From: Phytopythium helicoides
Taxonomy: Eukaryota > Oomycota > Peronosporomycetes > Pythiales > Pythiaceae
Direction of reading: 5' to 3'
DNA: 64,000 bases
Assembly: GCA_024867545.1 (NCBI GenBank)
Contig: JANFNE010000005.1
Coordinates: forward strand, 744,001 to 808,000
Shown here: positions 10,097 through 23,957 of the stretch, piece after piece
How positions within the stretch are numbered: position 1 is the first letter of the stretch
How the letters are laid out: every line of letters begins with the position of its first letter
Notes under the pieces: generated by a model
Seen by the model: only the letters and a program-made list of their open reading frames with translations
Told to the model about the DNA's origin: nothing
The model's database searches: none
Made by a program: the position numbers and the translations under genes

Positions 10097-13000
10097 TCAG
10101 GGAGAGAGGCCGTCGTATGGCGTCAAGCCGAACGAGTTCTCGATCGTGTCGTCGGCGCCGTGCGCGATCAGGAACTCGCCGAGCGCGCCGTCTGTGTCGT
10201 ACGCCATTGCGAAGTGAGCGGTGTGTTGCCCTGGGCATTGCGGTGGTTGACATTGGCTCGGCGAGCCACCAGCATTTCGGCCAGCGCGCGGTTCACGTTC
10301 TGACACGCCACGATGAGCAGCGTGTTTCCCTTGTCGTCCTCGGTGTCAATGTCAAAACCGGCCTCGAGACTCTCCACCAGCCTCTTGGATCTTCCGTTTC
10401 TAGCTTGTGAGAAAACAGTAGCTACATCAAGCGAAGGCTTGTCCTCGCTTACCCCGCTGATGGATGCTGCGCGGGTTTGTGCCGCACCCTGCTCATGCTG
10501 CACAGCTGCCAATTGTACTCGCTCCTGCTCCGATAGCGGGCGTAGTCTGTCTCGAGCAACCATGAGCTTTCGCACGTGAAGCGGGTGTGTCACGCCGAGG
10601 ATATCAGCCATGTCCTCAGCACGCAGCTCGAGCAGGAACGCTCCATCCACGGCGCCTTCGCGAAAGGCTTTAGCATACTGCACCAACGACAAAGATTCAA
10701 GCCAGCGTCCCACGTCATCCACAGTCCACGCTCTCACGTCTTCAGGCATTGGCGGTGCCTTCGATGCTTCAGCTGCAGCATCTTCAGCAGCCCGAGCCTT
10801 CGCGAGCTCTAGCTCTTGCTGTCGAGCAGCACTACCACGTGCAAACAGATCAGCAGCCCCAACAGAAAGCTTCGCCACGCTCGGTGGAATGTTCGCGGCA
10901 GCGGCGGCGGCGGCGGCAGCAGCAGCCGTCTCTGCTGTGCTTGTGATCGCTGCTGCCGTCGTATCAGCATTGATATCGCGAAGATTCTTGAGCATGTTGA
11001 GCGAGCTGAAATATGACAGCGACATTGACATGAACTGAAACTTCATCAGCTCCTCGGTTGACTCGAACATTGCTTGCGACCGCTGCTCGTGCTCTCGCGC
11101 CTTTGCTGCTGTCGCAGGCAGCCGCTGCGGCGGATGTCGCTGTTGCTGTCTCGAGCTCAATACCTTTCTCTCGCAAACGCTCAAGTTCAAGCTTTTGCTC
11201 CTCGAGAAGTTCCATGAGCTGACGCTGAAGGCGTGCGAATTCGCGGTCTTTTCGCAATCGAGTCGCCTCCATGTCCGCCAGTCGCTCTTCCATTGCAGCA
11301 AGCGCCGCTCGTTTTTGCTGCACTTCACCGAAAACACTTGCAAATTCTGCTTCGAGGTCCTTCTTCTTCTTCTCACGCTCTCCACGCTTGATCTGCATCG
11401 CCATCTCGAGTGCGTACAAGTCTGCTTGGCGCTGCCGTGCATCTTCGCGTGACTCGAATGAAGCGTTTGCATCATACTTTAGTGGACTCTCGCCAGCCCC
11501 AGCTCCATCTTTCTTTCTTTTTGTGATACCATCACCGAGAGGCTGGATTGTGGACGCCGATAAATTTGATGACACAGCTACACCTCCTAATTGCCCACGA
11601 CGCAGCATATCGGCCTCATGAGTGAGTTCACGTAGATCGGCGTCGAGCTGATCAATTTCTTGCAGTTCGCGCTCGAGAACAGCTAACTCCTGCTCGGACG
11701 CCTGAAGCTCCGCGTGGACAGCACTCACTTGATACTCTACCTGCTCCTGAGCACGGTGCAACGCGTCAATCTCGTGTTGTTGCCGTTCAACCGCTTGTTT
11801 TGACCCTTCTATCATTCGTAGACCAAGGGCTAAGCGCTCAGCTCCTGGAGAAGCGTCACGCCATTCCTTCTTCCTCTTTGCCTCACAGCGCCCCACATGC
11901 CCCCGGTATACGCGTTGTAATTCTGTGGCCGCAAGAGTGGCGAATCGAGCTCTTAAAAACTTCTCTCGAGCTATGTGCATTCTCCAAGTTGCTTGAAGCT
12001 TGGCTGCATTGCGCGACCGAAGTGCGTGTTTCTCACGCTCGATGCGTAAATCACGGCAAAGCTGTCGACCTTTGTGGCCACGGTACACGCGTTGAACGAG
12101 TCCAGCCTTCGCGGCTCGTAGTTTCCGCCCAAATAGCATACGACAAACAAACCCTCGAATGAGCTTTTGGATCGCAACAGCAGCATTTGCGCGTCTCTCA
12201 GCCAACTGGCGAGCTTCGCGGTGGCGAATGAATCGCCTTCGACCGAGAAATCCGCGAGCTATTCTCACAAGCTCTGCACCAGCAATCGTTCGGATCAAGG
12301 CTCGCTGCTTCCGCTCGCGTAGACGCTTCACTCTACGAACAGCAATGGCACGGCGCACAACAGACTGAATCTTGACAGCTGCGCGTACCTTGCGTTGTTG
12401 GAGTTGCTCACGGAGACTGGAGTCGTGCGATCGAACACCATCCGAATACGCGCGCTGCGTTTGCTCACGCACTGCAGCAAACTCATTGATACTGAGCTGG
12501 CCAACTCGCTTTTTGTTGCGCACTGCTTCTTCCTCAGCCTCCATCTGGTCAAACATGCTGGGGAGCGCAGCTTCAAGTGACGATGTCGGGGCTACAGCTG
12601 GAGTATTTATTGTTTGGACGATAGTTGTTGGTACCGATGCAGTGCCAAACGGTGCTCCCATTGTCTCGAGATCTCGTGCAAGCCGCTCTTGTTCACGTCG
12701 TTGCACTTCACGAGCGCGCTCAGCTTCTTGCTCGCGGCGCTCCTGCTCTATAACTGCCAGTCTAGCTCGGTCCTCCTCTTCCCACTTTCGCCGCCGTTCT
12801 TCCTGCTCCTGCCGAAGCGCCTCAAGCCTAGCTTCGCTAGCTGCACGCTGGCGTTCCAGCATTTCAGCAGCCTCGCTCTCCACGCGAGCCTGCTCAGCCG
12901 CAAGTTTTGCCCGAATATCATCAATCGCAGATGAAGTAACCGAGGGAGTTGGCTTTGGTGAGCTTTTAGCTGAAGATGAAGCAGCATCAGTATTCGTCAC

Positions 13001-16000
13001 CGTCGGAGGTATTGTTGGATGCGCAGAGATGGTAGCGAATTTGACTGCGGATGGACCGTTCATGGTCGGTATTGGACGTTCAACAATAATTGTTGCCGGT
13101 TTCTCTGTTGCAGAGGTTGGCGATTGCATTTGTTGTTGTCGTTCCCGCCTCTTTTCCTCCATAAGCCACGCGCGCTTCTCGAGCTCTGTCTTTTGTGCTT
13201 CGTGAGTTCTGACAGCTTCTTGAAATTCCCGCTCAGAGCGCTCAAGTTGCAATTCGTAGGCTGATTTGCGAACTTGATTCTCTTTCAATCGAGATTTAGA
13301 ACTCTCGGAAGCTGTAACCTCAGCTCTAACTAGATGTGACTTAGATGACGGAATTGGGATCGATGGCGACACTTTTGGAACGAATGGTGATCCGAGATCG
13401 GTTTGGGGGCCTGCCGGTATACTTTGTGATGTCGAGACAGACAAATGTTTGTCATTTTCGCGCTGCTCGCCGACTACATTATCGCCCGAGCTTTGCGCCT
13501 CGCCCATTGCCCGAACCTCATCAAGACTTGGTTCTTCGTCGGCATTCACCAAAAATTCTAGCACCTCCATCACAAACGTCTTGGCCTCCTGTCGGAGTTC
13601 ATGCCCCGCACGAAGCCAAGAAACAAAAGCTGATTGAGGCGTTTCTAGTGTCTGGCGAAGCTGTAAGCGGGTCTTACCCCGAAGATCGCTTGTATGTGGC
13701 TGCTGGTGAGACCACGCATGGAGGACCCGAGCTCGACCCTGAAGAAACGGGTCAACGTTGGTAGGCGCGACGAGTACGTTCTCAACTGACTGAACAAGCA
13801 CGAGAGGGGTCTCAATCTGTGCTAACAGCGGCGACAGGTCAGTATGGTGCAAAGCGCCTTGGCAAACTCTTATTCGCCCATCGAGTGTGATTGAGTTTGT
13901 CACCGCTGTATAGATGCTGAGGGCAAGGTTTAGATCGACTTTGCGCAGATACGCGTCGGAGAACAGGAACTTGCCAAAGAATGACACTGGCAGATCAGGG
14001 CGAGCTGGTGGTAAGCATGTAAACACATTTACGGCGCTGTGCAAGATAGCTGCGAGCTGTGCGTCCACACGCGCGAAACCATTGAATAATGTAACTGAGC
14101 GCAGGTCTTCTCCATACGACTTGCCATGCATTGAAGCGTAACAGGCAGCAATATTCGCACCGTTCCCAAACCCCACTAGATGAAAGGGTAATCCACGAGT
14201 GATGAATTCCTGCGTTTGTTGCAGGTGCGACAGGAGCTCATGCACTCGCTGTGCTGTCCAAGTGTTGTTCAGCACGGTGGTTGACGTGTCAGAATCATTG
14301 GTCGGATAACTTGTATTCGCTTGCCCAGGAAAGTTGAAGACCAGTACTCGCGATCCGACATTACGAGCGAGGATCGAGCGAAACTGCACGCGTGTGCCAT
14401 CGAGGGTGTCGAAAAAATCATGGAAAACAACTAAATTGCACTTTGATGTTGCAGCAACAGCCTGTCCCACGATCGCGTACGGCATCCTCGTTCTACCATC
14501 TTGGCATGTGAACACCTTCTCGCCACCGCTGATTATAGCGGAACCTGTAGCTGGGTCCGTAACAAGCCCTGCAGGAGCAGCCAAACGTGCCATTTGCTGA
14601 ATTTGGATAGATCGCCGCGCTGCTTGACGCTGCCCTGAACGACTCGTCATTGTATCAACGCGAGATGCTATAGTTGCTTGTGAGTGCTTAGAATGACTGA
14701 ATGGCTTGTCATCGCGTCCAACAGACCGTGAAAGAAAAGCATCTTCAGACACGCCAGGTGGTAGGCAGTTGGGATTCAGAAAGCAAAGCAAGCGACAAGT
14801 CTCCTTGTCGCGCATTTGTGCACGTAACTTCCACGCCAAGGCTTGCATAGAAGTCAATAACCTGTGCAGGCACCACAGCAAGAAATAATTAGTTCACAAC
14901 CAAAACAACAAATTGTTAGATATTTTGACAAGCTTCACCAGTCACAAAACTTCGCTGCACAAGCACTAATTGGCTCAACGTTTTCGGGTTTGAAGATTGG
15001 ATTGCGCGCGTGCCCTGCTCCTTTCATGAGTACTTCAACCGAAATTCTGTCTGCAGAGAATTTCAGAAGTGTAGTGAGCAGCTTTTCCTGTGAGATAGCA
15101 CGCTTGACTGCTCCGGCATCGCCATCTTTTCCTAGAAGAAGCACTGAGAGTCCACTGAATACCATCGCAACAGCCTGGATGCGGATTCACAAAGCTGTAC
15201 AACTCAGCTGCGTCTCGCTTGGAAATGCTACTAACAATGGCTTGTGCACGTGCCCACACATGACACCAAACAAATTCAAGCGGGTCGTTCGTCGAAGGAA
15301 TCGCTCTCATCCTCGTCGCGCTCATCATCCTCACTCACAATAGCAGGTAGCAATCTTAACGGAGAGCCTCCTGGGCGGAAATTAATAGTCTTAGTTCGTT
15401 CCTGTTTGAAATCATCTCTGCGCTTCTTTTGATCCTTGCTGTTTCGGGCGATACGATCTAGCGCTCGCATGCGCACTTGCTCTACAAGGTTGTACAATTC
15501 GTAGCAATTTCGACATACTCGCACTTCCTGGTAATAGTATCCTGGAAAAGTCTCACCAAGCGGTTCTCCGTCACCGTAGTAAGCTTCAGCAAGGTAGTCT
15601 CCGTCCTCACCGTTTTGATAGCGCCGAATGAATAAGTCAACAAGCTGTTTCTCCGCTCTTGTTTGCGCAATTAATTTGAACGGATCGTGTGATCCTTTTC
15701 TCCGTCAGCAGGGTCTCCGCGACTTTGACGTTGTTGTCGCTGAGGCGATCCCGGCTTCAGATCAAATTCGCTACCCCGACGGCTTGCGCTTGCAGCTTGC
15801 TGGGCGGCGAGAAACGCATTTGCAGCTGCAGTTGCGCTCACAACGCTGCTATGGCGTTGCGTTGTACCTAATGTTCCTTCATTTTTTGATTGCATTCCCA
15901 TGGAGCTCAGTAAAGGCGAGCTACTGATTGGTTTGCTCCCTCGAGCTATTCGCTTTGTAGCTAGTTCATGGACGGAGAGATGACAATAGTCTCCTCCGCA

Positions 16001-17259
16001 TCCGCGTTTCTGGCTTAACATCAAATGAGCCGCAGATAGCGCTCGTCGTCTACCTCGAGATAGCTTTGAGCTGGGCGGTAAGAATTTCATCGCTTTCTCC
16101 CAGTCACTCGAATCTTGAAGCTGGAATCGAGAGGTCGCCTCGTGCATGCGATTGTAATCGTCCTGAAACGGGTTGAATGCTTCCTTCTCAGTCTGTCGAA
16201 GTTGGGGCTGGGATTGGGAAGACGGGAGCAATTGCGTCTTGCGATGTGGTGTTGGAGAGGAGAGTATTGCTTCGATGATATGGTCGTCAGGGCGTCGGCT
16301 GTCTTCGGCTTTCGCTCTTTGAATCAGTCTTTCGTCAATGGCGCGAGGCCCATCGTATACGTTTGGAGCTGGGTCATCTTGAGTAAGTGGCTGAAAATGG
16401 AATCGTGTAGCATTCCCTTGTGCGCCACAGATACATTCTTCCAGAAGTGGCTAATAGGAATAAGGATACGCAGCGTACAACACGGCACTTCTTGTTGCGC
16501 TCGAGGAAACTCACAAACCCTTGTACAACATTATTAACTATCATGTTGAGCTTGGCGTCCATATTTGCTATGCGCTGACGACCAAGGGCAACACGAAAAA
16601 GTTTGCTTTGCTGCCGTCCATTCTTGTGAAGTCTGTTCGTTCCGTAGTAAAAAAAAATAATGACTGTGAGCACATACAAACTTGTCAGAGATAGCAGCGC
16701 ACTTACACGTATTCATGCTCGAGGTTGGCATAACACGTTGGGTCCAAGTCGCCACGAGGATGTATAAAGGCACTGAGGCAAGCGCTGCCGTTGCTCGGTG
16801 CAAGTGAACCGAGGAAAGTAATGAGCTCGTACTCTGTGAAAAATGGAGCGCTGTTGCGCGCTGCGTCGTCGAACCAACAGACTGCAATGAGACGAGACCC
16901 GCTCTCTATCGAGTGAATTGGAGCGTCTGCTATTCGATCAAAAGTCTGAAGCACGTGCTCCGCAGTAAGCTTGCGCGGAGCTTTCCTCCTCACAATGCCG
17001 TTCGCGTTAGTGTAGTACCACGCCCAGATCTTGTGCTTGTCGATGAAAACGCTGTCAACAATCGGTAAGACACACTGCATCGGTAGACGGTCGTGGTTAG
17101 GAAGAGTCATTTAGGATAGAGATGAGCTCATCGTACCTCTCCTTTGTCTCGGTTCACCAGTGCGGCACACACCCATGACCACGGCCTTGATATCCGCGGC
17201 TCTGCAGGATCGATCGCTGGTACGTTATCACGGAAGATGGCTGCCTGTAGTCCTGACAT
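10097..17259 (-). CDS. Large scaffold protein: dynein-stalk-like segment, inactive alpha/beta hydrolase, coiled coil, IQ motifs, SAM, ankyrin repeats
   Basis: I read this as one gene of roughly 2000 residues. It starts at ATG 17259 (MSGLQAAIFR); the first intron runs about 17173-17112. Then come a His/Cys-bearing motif (HPRGDLDPTCYANLEHEY), a low-complexity middle, and EVRVCRNCYELYNLVEQV near 15500. Next is a segment like the dynein heavy-chain stalk (VFSGLSVLLLG, FKPENVEPIS) at 14935-15180. The alpha/beta-hydrolase region (14600-13500) has GFGNGA where the nucleophile elbow GxSxG should be, so the catalytic Ser is missing. A long charged coiled coil, several IQ motifs (about 11880-12400), a SAM domain (WTVDDVGRWLESLSL, about 10580-10760) and ankyrin repeats ending GLTPYDGLSP follow. 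Single-base breaks lie near 15696-15699 (A run), 15174, 11116 and 10213-10217. IQ motifs suggest calmodulin binding; the overall role, perhaps cytoskeletal or flagellar, is a guess. A two-gene alternative is possible. Confidence 0.65.
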
Positions 17260-17507
17260 GTTTGATTGCAGAAGGTGTCGCCTGGGCTTCAACAAACGAC
17301 ACAAGGAACGTAACGGGCTCAAATTCACTCAGCAGCAGCAGTAAAAATAGTTTGAATTCTCTTCGTTTGGCCAAACCTCAGTCGTGTTCCATTGACACAG
17401 ACATCATTAGATCTACTCCCCTTGTCAGCAATAAATAAACGATGGGAGGCGCCGGTATCCTGGCGAATCCACCCGATCACCCTCGCCGCCCGTGCTTTCG
17501 AGACGAA

Positions 17508-20500
17508 TTACTCAGTCTCGACCAGCCAGTCCACACCTGCGTTTACACGGATTCCGAGCTGTTTGATTTGCTTCAGCCGCTCTTCACAGTTGAGCTGGAA
17601 ACCGATGAGATCTTGGTGGAGGACTTGACACGCGAGGTTCGCATTTAAGCACGTCAGACGGACACTCTCGGCCACTACATTACTTGGGATGATTTGTGTT
17701 CCATGCAGCGGACCAAACGATGGAGACCAGGCTTGCACCGAACCTCAGTACGATAAATATCATCACTCAGTGGCTGAACAATGATGTGAACATCATTGAA
17801 CTGCCCAGATATGGTATGCACATCATAGTCGTCATCACACTCCTGCACCAAGTTTTACCATACGTTAGTGCTCTGCACAATGTGAACTAGGAGGACACGA
17901 GCAAAACGGTACCTTAAACACGATGTGCACGAAGTCATTGCCAATGTGCCGCTTTTTCTTTAACGCAGAAGCAGTAGTTGGTGTCGCGGCGGTTTCTTGG
18001 TCTGGTGATAATCTGCCTCTGGGATTGTTGAGCCTTCTTCCTCCGGGATCATCATGGTTGCGACGTGAAACACAATCTAAAGAGCACGTTCAACGAAATG
18101 GTTATGGCAGAACACGAACCGGGTTGAGGCGGTAAACAACCTGTACCTGAGCGTGATGGGTCTTGTAGAGTAGTGTGAATCTGCCGTCACTGTTCGCGGA
18201 TGTGTCCAACCCTCCTGAGTATCCTGGCATACCTTCGAGTTTGGTAAAGCTCCCGAGACCTCGAAGGAATCGAAGGTACCGAAGGGAACCACCAGCATTC
18301 GATAGCACCTTCGCGCTCAGAAATCTGCTTGTTGTGGCGGACGTACAGTACTCCGATCTTGTGGGTCTCGTGCTCTGGCGTGCGGTCCAGCACATTCAAA
18401 GCGAGGGAAAGTGTTTTCCCGGCAGTCAGTAGCTGCGGACGCGATTCTACTGACAGATCAAACAACTGCATCATTAGGTACATCGGGTCAACACTTTCGT
18501 GGTCTTGCTGGTGCTTGATGCTTTCAAACGCGTCGTTAGTAGTTGGCTGTACGTCGGGCTGCAAATCCTGAGTCGATATCGATCGAGCTCGCTGGTCTGC
18601 TATTCGGATGAACTCACTGTCCAGTGAAAATTCGTTAAACTCGTCATGGGAGGCCTTCGTTGTTGAGTAGTTCTTGTCGAGAGTGTCAGGGTCGCGCCGT
18701 TGAGACTGCTGAAGAGTGGCCAGCTCCGTTGACGAGTCTTTGCCGCTGTCTGTAGCATCCACAACAAACCAGACGATAAGCCTATCAATCAGTCTGATCA
18801 GCACCTCTATGCAGTCACGTACTGTGTGAATGTGCGCTTTCGACAAAATAAGAGGGAGATCCACCAATGCCATCGTACGCTGGAAGTGGCGGCAATGAAG
18901 AGGACGATGGGAAGGATAACGCCCGACGAAGGCTTGCCGGGCGAGGTGGAGTTGCCATATTAATGGCCGGTGGAGACTTTACGGTCGATGAAAAGAAAGC
19001 TGAATCCAAAGTAGAAGCGTTGGAACGGGTAGACCAGTCACGGTTGTCTGGCATGACTTTTTGGCGTGGATTTCCCATCTGCCAGCATTGGTTTCGTCGG
19101 AAGTGATCTGGCCATCATACTTTCAGCTGCTGGTTTATACTCCAATCGGCACGGATGCAAATCAACCCCCTCGAATCGACGAGTCAGGTCACCAAGAGGT
19201 TCGCGGGGTGATTCTTCCTGTGACGGAGCGGTCGATTACCAAGTCCAAAAAGTTTGGGTCAGACAGCATGTCGGCGTTTGGAGTGAGTCTCCATGCAGTA
19301 GTCCACGTGGCTCGTCGAACTGTTAGAGTCGCGGTTTCTCGAGAACTTGGCATGGATATTGTCAGAAGCACATCCTTGCGCAACCAGCAACGCGAATTCT
19401 CATCGCCTTATATCTGTAGAACATCTCGGCTTGCCTTCACAACTCAGCGACGAAGGGGTCAGACGCGTTCGCGAATATGCGTGGCACATCAAGAAATCTA
19501 TTGCAGACTCCAGAAGCAGTGAGTTTGCTCGTCTCATGCTCTGTTGGAGCGCAGGATGCGCAATTGAAGCCAAACGGATCCGATTCCTTGGGCTACTTAC
19601 AGCAATTACTTGACACAGAAGTCGGAATGACAAGGTAGGAAACGTGCTTTGACTTGCCGTATTCAAACCCAAGGAGCAGCAGCTTGATGATCTCTTCTCC
19701 ATCCTCGACAACGATACTGCGCAGGCTCGCTACGAGATTATTTAACATCTCAACAACAGTACCGTAGACATCGGCGCGAAAGTCCCCGTCAACTGTCATG
19801 AAACATGTGCGAGCTGCCTGTAACAGCTCTCGAAGCTGAGCGTCCACGACTCGGGGTGTCTTCAAAGAGAGCAGGCTCAGAGCACTTCCAGCAGTATGGA
19901 TAAGCTTCAGCTCTTGCTCGAAGAGCTGTCGAAGCATAACGTTTAACCTAGAACGTTGCTGTTGACGCCGCGGGCTCATAGACTTCGTTTCTGTCGGAGT
20001 ACCTTTCCTGATGACCCTGTAATTGAATGAAAAAATCCACCTCCGTGCGGTGCTGTTCCAGTATGGAAACGCGAGAATACTCGTGCTGTAAATCCCAGCG
20101 CTGATTCGGGCACGTAGCTACCGCTTGCTGTAGCGATGCTTGCTGATGAACGCAGTGACGACGGGGCAGCGGGAACGCTTGACGGAATGGCTGGTACCGT
20201 GTGGAAATCGAGGTCAAAACCTTTCGCACGCGTTGGGGCTGACACAGCAAGATCTGCTGCAGCTTGGCTCAGTTCTGACGAGCTTGCAGAGACTGAAACA
20301 GCGCCACCCATGAGATCTCTTTCTGCGACCACCAGACGAGACATCCCAATTGCGTCCACAAAGCAGCGAACGAGTTGCTGCAGAGCGCCAACTCTGAGGT
20401 CCGATGCATAGCTACCAATTTGAGCTAACATCTCCATCCCGAGCACCAGGAAGGAGGTTTTTGATAGAAGCACTGCCGCCGACAGTAGGCCTACGCTCAG

Positions 20501-23500
20501 GTCTGATCGGGAGTCTACAGGCTGGAGTTCGCGCGTTGTACCGTAGATGCAGCGAACCATCTCGGCGTCAGTTGCCATTGTCACGAACCTGCTCGTTTGC
20601 TCATCCCACACATCAGCTGCACTGGTTTCGCTGAGAAGGCAGGCTGCCTCGTTGGTCACAGCAGTTCGCCCGAACGCTCGGTAGCTAATGCTGGAAATGA
20701 CTTTCAGTGCGACTTCACTGATATCTACGTCACACAACACGTTCCGGTTTGCGAGCATGCACAAAAGCCCCTCAACTGCCATCCTGAAGAGAACTGCATG
20801 CGTTTCAGTGCTCACCAATGTCAATAGTGCGCGTACCCCTCGACCAACCGGGACGACACCACCGATGTGCGCTGCCGCACGAGGAATAGCATTACGCGAG
20901 CAATATAGAAATCTCGATTTCCGAGTGTGCGAGCCCACACTTGTCCGGACGTCGTTGCTGTGTTCACGATGGCGCCATTGCATATGAAAATCAGACGTTG
21001 CCTCGCTCACGCAAAGCAAGCACGAGAGTGCAATATGGCGTACACGCCAGCTCCGATGCGTTTCAACGGTGCTCGTCAGAATTTCGTGCATCCGTAGCGC
21101 CCGATTAGATGGCAGGTGGTCAAACCAAGATTCGAACAAAGACGCGATACCTGCGATTGCGCGTTCTTGGGCATCGTCAAATTGGGCCAGCGGCACTGCG
21201 GTCGCTAAAATGTCAAGAAGCAGCTCAAACTTCATGCTTTCGAGGTGGCGTGCGACACTAATGAGTATGTCAATGCCTCTAGAGCGCACCGCCTCCAGTG
21301 GGTCATCATACACGTGGTCCAAAGTGGGGATGAGCACATCTTCAATCACTCTGTCTTCGCTCACGTGTCGGCTAATAGCGAGATTCGTTTCGAGAATTTC
21401 TAGCGCACTGAGTCGAACTTCATTCGGCATTCTTTCATCCATGAAGAAGACGCGGAGTGTGGATGCTAGGTGGTGGATCCAGTGAGCATCGTATCCAGGA
21501 TGAGCTCCTTCAGCTCGGTGGTGAAGAAGAAAGAGCTTCGAGGACGTATTGAGGTACGGAAGATACTCCTCGAGAACTTGATAGAATTCAAGGTGGTCAC
21601 CTGCAAAATGCCCAGTAGCCACCAACTCTTCAACGAGGCCCAATGTGTCAAGTAGTTCTTTGGGCATGCGCGTTTGTTGAACCAGTACTGTCTGCGGGCG
21701 CTGTCTCTGAGGTCGGATGCTGGCAGGTGAGGCAGGTCACGTCACTCATCGTGTCGAAGGCAAAACTACTTGAATCGCCAAATTCTCCAACCTCAGATCT
21801 GCCCATCTCGTCCTCGGCCAAGGACAACCACGGCTGAAGAGCGCGAAACATCCGCAAAATAATACTCCACTCAACGACGATACGGCGGCTTCCACCTCTG
21901 TGATGCTCACTTGGCTTGCTATTCTCTTCACTGACGGGGCCGAATTTCTTTATCAGCCGTTGTAGCGCCAGAACGACTTCAAACACTACAACGCCATTGT
22001 TGCACTGGAGAACTGATTCGAGTGCCAGCAGCGCTGGTGCCAGCTTGATGTCGTCGAATTTCTCGATGCGTTGCGAGCCCCAACACGACATGCCGACAAA
22101 AAACACAGCACCTCGAAGCACCCACTGCGAGTGTGCATGAGGATTCTCTAACAAGCGACAGTAGTCCTCGGAGCACATGGAAGCCTGCGGAACCGCTCAG
22201 CATTAGTTTCATAATCAGCCATGTGCCTTGACCGTCGGCATTTACGAGCGAGCACAGAGACCGGAGGCAACTAGTGGAGCTGGCGACGAGCTCAAGACCA
22301 CCCGTTATCGCGAGCACGTGGAAGTAGCCAAGGTATCGATTGCATGCGTCCATGTCACCGCGTGCCCATGCGTGGTCGCAGCGTGCGCATACGATATTTG
22401 TCACGGCTGTCGAAGCTTCAGATCCTAGCTCTTGAGGGCTATTATGCAGCACGTCCTGAATGAGTAGCAGGAGATCATGCTGAGCTGTAGAATGCTCAAG
22501 CAGCTGAAGTAGCAGCCATCCGAACTCGACGTGGAACGGTTCGAGGTCTCGGCCATCATCAGTAAGCGCGCGAAGTGCCGCTTGACGCCAATGGAAGTCC
22601 TTCTTGTGGATCTCAATGCGCTTAAACACTTTGTGACGCAGCTCGGCCGGTAAGCGAGCACCTCCGTATCGACGCATACAGAGAATGACGACCTCAAAGG
22701 CGAGCGCGCGGACATCTGCATTGCGGTGGTCAAATAGGTCTGTGATGCAGTCGAACAGCGCAGCTATGTCACTCGCACTGAGCGTTGGTCTCTTTTTCAT
22801 GCTGCCAGCCGCACTTGCTGGTGGAACGGATGACGCCCGCAAGAGATGTGGTGGGCCAGCACTTGCTAATTTTTCCGCTCGCATCGCCTCGGCCATCGCT
22901 CCCATCAGCTCGCTCCCATCGAGCGTTGCGCTGCCGACGTCCACGCTGCTGTCGTTACCACCAACGTTTGTGAGCAGACCCTCTGACCGTGAAGACGCTA
23001 AGTGGAGATCGTGAGGGTGACGGTGTCGCGGACGTGCTCGCCTGCCTCTGCAGCAGCAGCAGGATCTGCTCCACGTCGCGCACAAACGCGCGGTCTTCGG
23101 CCCGCACGCGCTGCCTCTTGCAGAGCTTGTGCACGAGCGCGATGAGCTCATCCGGGCTCGCAGCCTGCGAAGACGCCGCCGAAGACGCCAACGGGCTGCC
23201 GCCGACGCTGACGGTCGCGGCGTTGAGGCTGATGGAGCTCGTGGCGGCGCTCAGCAGCGCGGCGAACCCGCTGCTGCCCGCGGACGCGGAGCGCGTGGCC
23301 AGAGGCGCGGGCTGCAGCGCCGACGTCGAGATCGTCAGCGCGGTTCGCCACGCTCCGGCTGTCGTGCGGCGCGCGCGGCTCCTCGTCTTCGTCCTCGTCT
23401 TCGCTGGTTGCCGACGCGGAGACGGCGAGGTTCTCGCGCGACTGCGAGCGTCCCGGGGGCCTCCTGCGGCGCGCCGCTCGGCTCTGCGGGGTCATCGGCG

Positions 23501-23601
23501 TCTTCCTTGGCCTCCTGCCAGCCCTCGGCGCGCTCCAGCAGCCGCTCCGGCCGCTCCAGCGCCGCGCGCGCCACGGCCTCGGCGTGCACGCGGTGGTTCA
23601 T
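17508..23601 (-). CDS. TSC2: Tuberin, TSC2-like Rheb GTPase-activating protein
   Basis: Tuberin is the GAP subunit of the TSC complex that switches off Rheb and TORC1 at lysosome/endomembranes. The C-terminal Rap/Ran-GAP domain is clear: THKIGVLYVRHNKQIS (about 18350), SNAGGSLRYLRFLRGLGSF, PGYSGGLDTS, and KKRHIGNDFVHIVF (about 17920-17960). In GNDFV the Asn codon at 17937-17939 corresponds to the catalytic asparagine thumb. It ends with GIRVNAGVDWLVETE and TAA at 17510-17508. The middle (19976-22980) is alpha-helical HEAT-like repeats as in tuberin. The N-terminus is Ser/Ala-rich with an RSQSRENL site. I place the start at ATG 23601 (MNHRVHAEA), because three frames joined by one-base corrections give a continuous reading into SPDELIALVHKLCKRQ. 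Other breaks lie near 22178 and 17714-17716 (A run). One likely intron is about 21690-21768. Exon borders are otherwise unresolved. No TSC1 is seen nearby. Confidence 0.85.
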
Positions 23602-23957
23602 GGCGCCGGCGTTGCCTTTTGATGCGCAGCGCGGAACCAGACCCCCATTGGACAAAATCGAACAGTATCACACCTCCTGATTGGCTGAAAATGGATTCCT
23701 GGTGTGGTTTACGCCAAGTCGCCCCCAATACTGGGCGCGAGACAGCCGGATACAGTCGGCAAGCGGACGATCCGCTTGCCGTCATTGCCCAGAGAAGCTC
23801 GCGGTCGCTGCGGATTACGCGGCCGCCGCTCGCCTCCCGCCGCCCCACGCGCCCGCGCGCGCTCCCCCTCGCCCTCCTGCGCCCCCCGCCGCGCTCGCAA
23901 GCGCGCTCCGAGCCCCAGAGCCCGAGCTGCGGCCCCGAACGCCGAGGTTGAAGCGCC
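23602..23957. promoter_or_regulatory. Divergent promoter region, TSC2 / strumpellin
   Basis: The 356 bases between the two opposed start codons must contain both promoters. The half next to TSC2 is AT-richer and contains CTGATTGGCTG (inverted CCAAT, about 23679-23689); the half next to strumpellin is extremely GC-rich. No TATA-like element is obvious. Confidence 0.4.

Noticed and set aside
22989..23951. Plus-strand 320-codon frame over the TSC2 N-terminus
   Set aside because: Arg/Ala/Pro-rich with no motif; the minus strand there gives a continuous Ser/Ala-rich TSC2 N-terminus after one-base corrections.
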